Of a DNA stretch of 9,161 bases, positions 1 to 5,613 are shown piece by piece. The notes under the pieces are model-generated. The model did no database searches, had not been told where the DNA came from, and worked only from the letters and a program-made list of their open reading frames with translations. Source of the DNA: Candidatus Poseidoniales archaeon (GTDB taxonomy: Archaea > Thermoplasmatota > Poseidoniia > Poseidoniales > Poseidoniaceae); NCBI GenBank assembly GCA_003602665.1, contig QQSG01000038.1, forward strand, positions 9,198 to 18,358. The letters are read 5' to 3'. Numbering within the stretch: the first letter of the stretch is position 1; each line of letters begins with the position of its first letter. The position numbers were made by a program, and so were the translations under genes.

Positions 1-483
1 GATGAGCGCATTGCTGCTGTAGCCCGACAGGATGGTTTTGGTGGACGAATGCTCCAAACAAAATTACTGGGAGATATCCTCTCAACTGTGGAATATACTG
101 CAAACGAGAAGCGTGAGATGATCAACAAATGGGGCTTCTGGGGACTCATTGTCTTTGTATGGATTCCATTCATGGCTTCCGGAGTTCTCGTCGGAGCTAT
201 GCTTGGATTGCTTTCAAGAATGAAATTCATGCGTGTTCTTATCGCTACGATGGTTGGTGGCTTTATTGCATCAATTACGTGGGCATATACTGCAGAAGGA
301 ATTGTTCGGATTATGCACAAGTACAAACTTGAAGCTGTTATTCCAATCATCATTATTGTATTCATCTTAGCCGCAATTCTTCACATACGCTCTACAAAGA
401 ATCGACGACAAACAGAATTGTTTGAAGACACATTGCTGGATAACTTCCACAATGACATCAAGGAAAAGTATGGATCAAACTAG
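1..483 (+). CDS. Small multidrug export / COG2426-like integral membrane protein (5'-truncated)
   Basis: The reading frame is open to the window edge, so the N-terminus is missing; 160 residues are visible. An ATG at position 49 is in frame, but the 16 codons before it have no stop, so it is probably internal. Three hydrophobic segments are visible at about residues 45-71, 78-97 and 110-129, followed by a charged cytosolic tail. The stretch KWGFWGLIVFVWIPF, followed by a Gly-rich segment and a second helix with GG, matches the pattern of the putative small multidrug export family (Pfam Sm_multidrug_ex, COG2426). The usual PGTG-like turn after the IP dipeptide reads MASG here. A DedA/VTT-type membrane protein is the main alternative. 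The transported substrate, if any, cannot be told. Its last 14 bases overlap the next gene, which suggests co-translation. Confidence 0.6.
   Translation, partial: DERIAAVARQDGFGGRMLQTKLLGDILSTVEYTANEKREMINKWGFWGLIVFVWIPFMASGVLVGAMLGLLSRMKFMRVLIATMVGGFIASITWAYTAEGIVRIMHKYKLEAVIPIIIIVFILAAILHIRSTKNRRQTELFEDTLLDNFHNDIKEKYGSN
461..466 (+). promoter_or_regulatory. Shine-Dalgarno-like AGGA for mogA
   Basis: AGGAAA ends four bases before the ATG at 470, inside the 3' end of the upstream gene. It favours 470 over the in-frame TTG at 422 and the ATG at 494. This is a short match and one of few such sites in the window. Confidence 0.4.
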
Positions 484-1078
484 GTTGGATGATATGGATT
501 CAACAACATCGCTTGATGGCCACAACGGACACGTTGGAGAACGTGCTAAAATCGGAATCGTAGTCGCCTCTGACCGTGCACATTCGAAGGAATATGAAGA
601 CGAAGGTGGCCCTGCTATCCTTGGTTTTTTGGAGGAAGCAGTTGCATCGCCTGTTGAAGTTCATTACAGGTGCATACCTGACCAACAAGATCTCATTGAA
701 GAGACTCTGATTGAACTTGCAGATGTTGTTGGCTGTCATGTTATCGTTACAACGGGCGGAACAGGCCCTGCTCTTCGAGATGTCACTCCAGAAGCAACTG
801 AAAAGGTGTGTGAGCGTATGATGCCAGGCTTTGGCGAACAAATGAGAGCCATTTCTTTAGCGTTCACACCAACTGCAATTCTTTCTCGGCAAACGGCTGG
901 AGTTCGTGGCTCTTGTCTGATTTTTAATCTCCCTGGAAGGCCGAAAGCAATCCGTGAAACGATTGATGAGATATGGAAAGCCGTTCCTTACTGTGTCGAT
1001 CTTATCCAAGGTCCGTACATCGATATGGTTGATGAAATCTGTAATGCTTTCAGACCAAAAACTGCTCGTAGGCGATAA
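470..1078 (+). CDS. mogA: Molybdopterin adenylyltransferase MogA
   Basis: MogA activates molybdopterin with ATP to give MPT-AMP (adenylyl-molybdopterin), the step before metal insertion in cytosolic molybdenum cofactor synthesis. From ATG 470 the protein has 202 residues. It contains the MoCF-biosynthesis fold signatures: the IGIVVASDRAHS strand (residues 28-39), TTGGTGPALRDVTPEAT (94-110), MPGFGEQMR (118-126), TAILSRQ (135-141), NLPGRPK (153-159) and the C-terminal VPYC...GPY...FRPKTARR. Asp71 and Asp104 correspond to the two aspartates known as functionally important in E. coli MogA (Asp49, Asp82). Compared with E. coli MogA it lacks a short insert before VPYC and has about 25 extra polar residues at the N-terminus. 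Similarity to MogA is much higher than to MoaB. The start overlaps the upstream membrane protein by 14 bases; ATG 494 is the alternative start. No other cofactor genes are in view. Confidence 0.93.
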   Translation: MDQTRLDDMDSTTSLDGHNGHVGERAKIGIVVASDRAHSKEYEDEGGPAILGFLEEAVASPVEVHYRCIPDQQDLIEETLIELADVVGCHVIVTTGGTGPALRDVTPEATEKVCERMMPGFGEQMRAISLAFTPTAILSRQTAGVRGSCLIFNLPGRPKAIRETIDEIWKAVPYCVDLIQGPYIDMVDEICNAFRPKTARRR

Positions 1079-1102
1079 GAGCATTCATTGACTGAATGCT
1101 CT
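1078..1102 (+). other. Intergenic stem-loop directly after mogA
   Basis: A perfect 10-bp inverted repeat (AGAGCATTCA / TGAATGCTCT) surrounds the 5-base loop TTGAC. The first base of the stem is the last base of the mogA TAA stop. No T-run follows, so it is not a textbook intrinsic terminator. It could act as an RNA processing, stability or attenuation element between mogA and the dihydroorotase gene. It also argues that dihydroorotase translation starts downstream of it. Confidence 0.55.
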
Positions 1103-1123
1103 AGCAACGTATTAGTGACCGCT

Positions 1124-2524
1124 ATGAGTATGCTTATCCGTAATGCTACAATGATTCTACCTGAGACAACAGTAATCGGTGATTTGCTCATTGTTGATGG
1201 AATAATTACCGCAGTTCAACCAGGAGGAGGTCTTCAACCTCATGATTCAAACACACAGATTATCGATGCTTCTGGTTTGCATCTTCTTCCGGGTCTAATC
1301 GACCCTCAAGTACACTTTAGAGACCCTGGTCAGCCTGAGAAAGAAGATCTCCATAGCGGTTCTTGTGCAGCTGCTAGCGGTGGAATTACCTCATTCCTTG
1401 ACATGCCTAACAATGTCCCTAGTCAAACGACTCTCCAATCAATGTACGAGAAATTAGAAACCGCAGAAAATCGCTGTGTAACCAATTATGGATTCTTTAT
1501 TGGAGCCACTGAATCGAATGTTGATGAATTGAAGAAAGCGGTTGGAACGCCAGATGCACCTATCGCAATCCCTGGAATTTGTGGAATTAAGATTTTCATG
1601 GGCTCCTCAACAGGAGACCTGTTGGTCAATGAATCAAATGCCCTCAAGACTATTTTTGACAATACTGCAGGATTGATTGCTGTTCATGCTGAAGATGAAG
1701 ATCGAATGATTGAGCGAAAGAAGATGATCGAAGGACGTACAGATATGGAAGCACATGCAGAATGGAGAGATGAAGAGACTGCACTTATTGCAACGAAGCG
1801 AGCAGTTGGATACGCTCAAGCAAGTGGACATCGTTTACACATCCTCCATCTCACCTCTGGTATCGAAGCTGATTGGCTCAATGGATTGACTTCCCTCACC
1901 GGTACCGATGGTGAAGCACATATTACAACAGAAGTACTACCACAACACCTTACTTTTGATGAACGCGATGTTGCAGAACGTGGTACTCGTTTGAAAATGA
2001 ATCCTCCGATTCGATATCAAATCGATAAAGAAACATTGTGGAAGAGGCTTCATGATGACACAATCGCATGTATTGCAACAGATCATGCACCTCATACGCT
2101 TGAGAATAAAGCACAAGGTTTCCCCAAAGCGCACAGCGGAATGCCTGGAGTTGAAACCTCACTCCCTGTCATGCTAACGCACGCTTCAAGAGGTGCTTGC
2201 ACTATTGAGCAGGTTGTCAAGTGGATGTCTTTGAATGTTGCAACTTGCTACGGAATGATTGGAAAAGGCAGACTTGAACAAGGGTATGATGGAGACATTA
2301 CACTTGTCGACATGACGAAAGAGATACTTGTTGAAGATCAGAACACTTGGTCGACAGTCGGTTGGAACCCATTTAGTGGACTCAAACTCGTCGGATGGCC
2401 TGTTCTAACCGTTGTAGGTGGGACACCTGTATTCGAAAGAACGGATACAACTGGTCCAAAAGGAAAAATTCTGGTGGGTGAAGGCCAAACCGGTTCGCCT
2501 CTCCTGATGACCCCTTGGAATTGA
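1124..2524 (+). CDS. pyrC: Dihydroorotase, class I amidohydrolase of the QVH subtype
   Basis: It should interconvert N-carbamoyl-aspartate and dihydroorotate, the third step of pyrimidine synthesis, in the cytosol. From ATG 1124 it has 466 residues, slightly longer than typical class I enzymes; ATG 1130 is equally possible. The amidohydrolase landmarks run in order: LLPGLIDPQVHFRDPG (residues 55-70), GIKIFMGSSTGDLLV (154-168, Lys156 in the usual carboxy-lysine region), IAVHAEDE (His188), HILHLTSG (His242), EVLPQHLTFDE, NPPIR, and ATDHAPHT with catalytic Asp320, then SGMPGVETSLP. The first His of the HxH metal motif is Gln (Gln62), as I recall for Bacteroidetes and some alphaproteobacterial dihydroorotases, which this protein resembles throughout. 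The family's PHHL motif reads PQHL. No other pyr gene is adjacent. An open frame extends upstream to a TTG at 1088, but that would start inside the stem-loop. Other cyclic amidases (hydantoinase, allantoinase) fit less well. Confidence 0.88.
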   Translation: MSMLIRNATMILPETTVIGDLLIVDGIITAVQPGGGLQPHDSNTQIIDASGLHLLPGLIDPQVHFRDPGQPEKEDLHSGSCAAASGGITSFLDMPNNVPSQTTLQSMYEKLETAENRCVTNYGFFIGATESNVDELKKAVGTPDAPIAIPGICGIKIFMGSSTGDLLVNESNALKTIFDNTAGLIAVHAEDEDRMIERKKMIEGRTDMEAHAEWRDEETALIATKRAVGYAQASGHRLHILHLTSGIEADWLNGLTSLTGTDGEAHITTEVLPQHLTFDERDVAERGTRLKMNPPIRYQIDKETLWKRLHDDTIACIATDHAPHTLENKAQGFPKAHSGMPGVETSLPVMLTHASRGACTIEQVVKWMSLNVATCYGMIGKGRLEQGYDGDITLVDMTKEILVEDQNTWSTVGWNPFSGLKLVGWPVLTVVGGTPVFERTDTTGPKGKILVGEGQTGSPLLMTPWN

Positions 2525-2539
2525 TATTATTCGGGGCGT

Positions 2540-2547
2540 TTTATAGA
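2540..2547 (+). promoter_or_regulatory. TATA-box-like element before the small membrane protein
   Basis: TTTATAGA lies 16-18 bases after the dihydroorotase stop region and 17 bases before ATG 2565. It would place a transcript start near 2565-2570. This fits either a nearly leaderless message or a leader of about 20 bases if ATG 2589 is used. It sits between short complementary arms (GCGT and ACGC), which may be chance. Confidence 0.35.
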
Positions 2548-2564
2548 ATACGCTTAATAAGTCA

Positions 2565-2888
2565 ATGAACTATTTTAGCCTGAGACTTATGAGTAACATG
2601 GAAGAACAACTCGGAAAAGGATACCAACAGATAATGATTGGATTGATTGTATTTATTGCTGGTGCAATTTGGGGTGGAATGCAAGCCACCAATGATATGG
2701 TGGCAGAAGACGTATACTGGCCTGCTGTGATGATGTTATCTGGAGCAATGGTTGTTTTGCTAGGAACAACATTTGGTACCGATCACGAAGATGATCGAAG
2801 CAACGATCTTGGTGATGCAATTAATGAATTAACAGAACGCATCAACAGACTTGTTGGTTCATCCTCTGGAAAAAGCGAAGAAGAATGA
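2565..2888 (+). CDS. Small two-helix membrane protein with coiled-coil tail, unknown function
   Basis: The predicted product has 107 residues, or 99 if translation begins at ATG 2589 and 96 from ATG 2598. No start has a clear ribosome binding site, so this choice is open. Two hydrophobic segments are visible at about residues 22-40 and 51-70, separated by a short acidic loop. After them comes an acidic stretch (DHEDDRSND) and an amphipathic helix around residues 82-97 with hydrophobic residues Leu82, Ile86, Leu89, Ile93 and Leu96 in a heptad-like pattern. The C-terminus ends SGKSEEE. I do not recognise a family. It may oligomerise through the tail on the cytoplasmic side (inference). The stop codon directly abuts the stop of the convergent M32 carboxypeptidase gene. 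Confidence 0.7.
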   Translation: MNYFSLRLMSNMEEQLGKGYQQIMIGLIVFIAGAIWGGMQATNDMVAEDVYWPAVMMLSGAMVVLLGTTFGTDHEDDRSNDLGDAINELTERINRLVGSSSGKSEEE

Positions 2889-4385
2889 TCAAAGAGAGTA
2901 AATCTCTCCGTACTTCTCTTCGACATATCGTAGAAACGCTTCTGATGAAGGAGGGGCACCCGTTGCTTCTTCAATGAGGTCTGCTGGTAACAATGCGCTC
3001 CCTCTCCTGTGAATTTTATTTCTAAGCCACTCAAGCATATGCGTCCAATCTCCAGATGAGATATGATCGCTAATGGAACCAATATCAGATTCCATCGCTT
3101 CAAGCAATTGGGCAGCATACAGGTTTCCAAGAGTGTATGTTGGGAAGTATCCAAACGCTGCCATTGACCAATGTATATCCTGCAGACATCCAAGAGTATC
3201 GTTTGGAACGGTGATTCCAAACCATTCGCTTATCATTGAATTCCATAATTCTGGTAATTGATCTAGCGGGAAATCTTCGTTGAATATTTTCTTTTCAATC
3301 TCATAACGCAACATGACATGAAGATTGTAGGTCACTTCATCTGCTTCTACACGGATAAAGCCGGGTTCAACACAATTTGCAATTCTGTTCAAGGTTTTGG
3401 AATCCCAAGATGGTGCGTCTGGGAAAGCTTCTTTGAACCATGGCATGGCTACATCCCAAAATTCAGGGGTTCGACCAATTTGGTTTTCCCATAGCCGTGA
3501 TTGTGACTCATGGACACCTAGCGATACTGCATCTCCTCGAGGTGTGTATTGATGATCATCATCCAAGCCTTGCTCGTACAAGGCATGGCCAGTTTCATGC
3601 ATGACTGCGTAGAGACAAGAAAATGGATCAAGTTCGTCATATCGTGTTGTGAATCTGGTATCTCCTGGCCAAATTCCTGCGGAAAAGGGATGTGTTGAGG
3701 CATCCATGCGTCCCGCTGCAAAGTCAAAACCCATGCGTTCACTTACGTTGATGCAAAATTGTTCTTGTGATTCAACCAAAAAAGGCATCCCTTCTGGTAA
3801 AGTGGGGTCGGGATTGGTCTTCTTCGCCTCCATTATTCGATGAAGAAGTGGGACAAGTCGTTGTTTCAGTCCTGCAAAGAGAGGATCATAATCTTCCACA
3901 GTCATTCCTGATTCATACTCATCAAGTAGAGCATCGTATGGCGTACCTTCATACCCATATGCTTCGATTTTTTCCCTTGTTAACGCAACGAGGGTTTCGA
4001 GATGTGGCAAGAACGCAGAGAAATCTGAATTCGAGCGCGCACTCTGCCAGGCCACGAGAGCCTCACTTCTCGCTTTAGCAAATGCTGATACAAAATCTGA
4101 AGAAAGTTTTGTTGCTTTGTCATACCGTTTTCTAAATTCTCGAGTGTTGGCTTGTTCTGCTTCATCTAAATCACTACGTTGTTCAACTCGGCCTAGCAAT
4201 TCTCCCATTTCTGGATCGATAATTCTCTCATGGGCAAGTGCAGCTAACCAAGCCATAATTTCGCCTCTGGATTTTGCTCCCTTCTCGGGCATTAATGTTT
4301 CTTGATCCCATCCCAAATGGCCTTGGATACTCCCTATACGATGGATGTCTTTGATTCTGGCAACAAAGGTCTCTTTTTCGCTCAT
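2889..4385 (-). CDS. Thermostable carboxypeptidase 1 family (M32, carboxypeptidase Taq)
   Basis: M32 enzymes are cytosolic metallocarboxypeptidases that remove C-terminal residues from peptides, so this gene fits peptide recycling in a protein-degrading heterotroph. From ATG 4385 the protein has 498 residues, matching the usual length of about 500. The zinc motif HETGH is at residues 263-267. The third ligand Glu293 lies in HESQSRLWEN, 30 residues after the first His, the same spacing as in the Pyrococcus furiosus enzyme. Other family signatures are GHLGWDQETLMP near the N-terminus, HPFSAGIWPGDTRFTTRY, EADEVTYNLHVMLRYE and LQDIHWSMAAFGYFPTYTLGN. All expected catalytic residues appear intact. 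The frame stays open upstream to ATG 4454, but the added 23 residues are Cys- and Lys-rich and not family-like. It is transcribed away from the COG2309 gene across a 97-bp gap. Confidence 0.95.
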   Translation of the reverse strand: MSEKETFVARIKDIHRIGSIQGHLGWDQETLMPEKGAKSRGEIMAWLAALAHERIIDPEMGELLGRVEQRSDLDEAEQANTREFRKRYDKATKLSSDFVSAFAKARSEALVAWQSARSNSDFSAFLPHLETLVALTREKIEAYGYEGTPYDALLDEYESGMTVEDYDPLFAGLKQRLVPLLHRIMEAKKTNPDPTLPEGMPFLVESQEQFCINVSERMGFDFAAGRMDASTHPFSAGIWPGDTRFTTRYDELDPFSCLYAVMHETGHALYEQGLDDDHQYTPRGDAVSLGVHESQSRLWENQIGRTPEFWDVAMPWFKEAFPDAPSWDSKTLNRIANCVEPGFIRVEADEVTYNLHVMLRYEIEKKIFNEDFPLDQLPELWNSMISEWFGITVPNDTLGCLQDIHWSMAAFGYFPTYTLGNLYAAQLLEAMESDIGSISDHISSGDWTHMLEWLRNKIHRRGSALLPADLIEEATGAPPSSEAFLRYVEEKYGEIYSL

Positions 4386-4482
4386 GGTTAATCGACAACA
4401 TGACTTCTTCATCAAGACTCGTATGACAAATGTTGCTTTTACAGAGCCACACATTCAATATGGATGAGTATATGGGGAATAC
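4386..4482. promoter_or_regulatory. Divergent promoter region between the two peptidase-family genes
   Basis: This 97-bp AT-rich gap separates divergent start codons and should hold both promoters. On the + strand the AT-rich TTCAATATGG around 4455-4463 is centred about 24 bases before ATG 4483, suitable for a leaderless archaeal transcript. ATATGG recurs at 4470-4475. Read on the - strand, the same area gives CCATATAC (4475-4468), which could serve the carboxypeptidase gene with a leader. These are weak, by-eye matches. Confidence 0.35.
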
Positions 4483-5613
4483 ATGGTGCTTCCATCCGGC
4501 GAGAAAAGTAAGGATGAGAAGTCATCCATTACTGATGTCGATGAAGATATCAATGCCCTACTCAATGAAGAGACGCATGAACCCGATCAGGATGTTAATA
4601 CAATCACTGAGGAGATGAGTGCTGAAGAAAAACTGAAGGCAATTTCCGATAGAGTCGTTCAAACTTCAATGGATATTCGTCGTGGAGAGAACGTTTTGAT
4701 CGTCTGCGACCCGACCACCGCAGATATTGGACAATCCTTGCACGAAGCAACCCAACAACGATCCGATAGAGTCTTGCTTGTTGTCATGCCAAAGTCAAGA
4801 CATCATGGTGAGGAACCCCCGACCCCAGTTGCTTCACTCATGCGACAACAACAAGTTGTTATCGCTCCTACAAAGTACTCGCTAACACATACACGTGCCG
4901 TGCGCCAAGCAGTCAGGGATGGTGCAAGAGTTGCGACTATGCCTGGAATGAACGTTGAACTCTACACAGAAGGGGGTATGACTGCTAACTTCCAAGAAGT
5001 TAAGCGCCGAATCTCAAACATCGGAACGCTGTTGAGGCGCCGAAGAATCATTAATGTCAAGTCGGAAGCGGGTACGGATGTTACTTTTGAAGTCAGTTGG
5101 AGAGATTGGAAACTCGATGACAATGGAATCTGTAATCGACCACGAATGCTGATGAATCTACCTGCTGGAAAAGTGTTTGTTCTTCCGAAAGAAGGAACGA
5201 TGAACGGCACCATTGTTATCGATGGTTCATGGGACTCAACACTCATCGATGAGCCGATTGAACTCGTTATCGAGAATGGAACTGTGATTGATGTCAAAGG
5301 TGGTAGTCTTGCAGCCAACATCCGTCAATCATTTGGAGAAGTTGCTAAGAAACTCAAAGCAAAGGACCGTGAAAATGTATGGACTGTTGCTGAATTTGGA
5401 TTTGGAATGAATCCGAATGCTCGGTTAGTAGGAAATGTTCTAGAGGACGAAAAGCGACTTGGCAGTTGCTATTTCTCGATTGGAGATAATTCTCGATTGG
5501 GTGGAACCTCGAACGTTGGGATTCACATATCAGGTGTCTTAGCGGAACCATCAGTTTGGTTGGACGATACTTGTATCACTGATTCGGGAGTTTTCCTCCC
5601 CAGTAACGATTAA
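4483..5613 (+). CDS. COG2309 / M29-type 'leucyl aminopeptidase' family protein, possibly inactive
   Basis: The protein has 376 residues. The region from about residue 47 to the end follows the short archaeal COG2309 proteins, relatives of M29 aminopeptidases and of NicX-type dioxygenases. Landmarks are GENVLIVCDP (68-77), NLPAGKVFVLPKEGTMNGTIV (225-245), AEFGFGMNPNARLVGNVLEDEK (303-324), SIGDNSRLGG (332-341) and GIHISGVL (346-353). Against the family pattern as I remember it, three probable metal ligands differ. The Glu of GEVF is Lys230, the His before the IG-D segment is Tyr330, and the HxD pair is His348-x-Ser350. Glu304 and His348 remain. The fold is clear, but peptidase activity is doubtful. 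Residues 1-44 are a highly acidic polar extension; ATG 4615, preceded at once by GAGGAG, could be the true start. Its stop interlocks with that of the convergent gene. Confidence 0.8.
   Translation: MVLPSGEKSKDEKSSITDVDEDINALLNEETHEPDQDVNTITEEMSAEEKLKAISDRVVQTSMDIRRGENVLIVCDPTTADIGQSLHEATQQRSDRVLLVVMPKSRHHGEEPPTPVASLMRQQQVVIAPTKYSLTHTRAVRQAVRDGARVATMPGMNVELYTEGGMTANFQEVKRRISNIGTLLRRRRIINVKSEAGTDVTFEVSWRDWKLDDNGICNRPRMLMNLPAGKVFVLPKEGTMNGTIVIDGSWDSTLIDEPIELVIENGTVIDVKGGSLAANIRQSFGEVAKKLKAKDRENVWTVAEFGFGMNPNARLVGNVLEDEKRLGSCYFSIGDNSRLGGTSNVGIHISGVLAEPSVWLDDTCITDSGVFLPSND

Noticed and set aside
422..469. TTG 422 as the mogA start
   Set aside because: It would extend the overlap with the membrane protein gene to 62 bases, and the added residues are the out-of-frame reading of that gene.
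500..841. - strand open frame of 113 codons within mogA
   Set aside because: Its Cys- and Asn-rich product has no family features, while the + strand frame is unmistakable MogA.
1088..1123. TTG 1088 as the dihydroorotase start
   Set aside because: It begins in the loop of the stem-loop, and the added 12 residues do not resemble the family; ATG 1124 or 1130 fits the usual MLIRNATM opening.
2531..2560. Terminator after pyrC (GCGT...ACGC arms)
   Set aside because: Only four base pairs close the stem and mismatches follow; the AT-rich centre reads better as a TATA-like element.
4962..5321. - strand open frame of 119 codons within the COG2309 gene
   Set aside because: Ser/Thr/Pro-rich shadow of a well-supported + strand gene.
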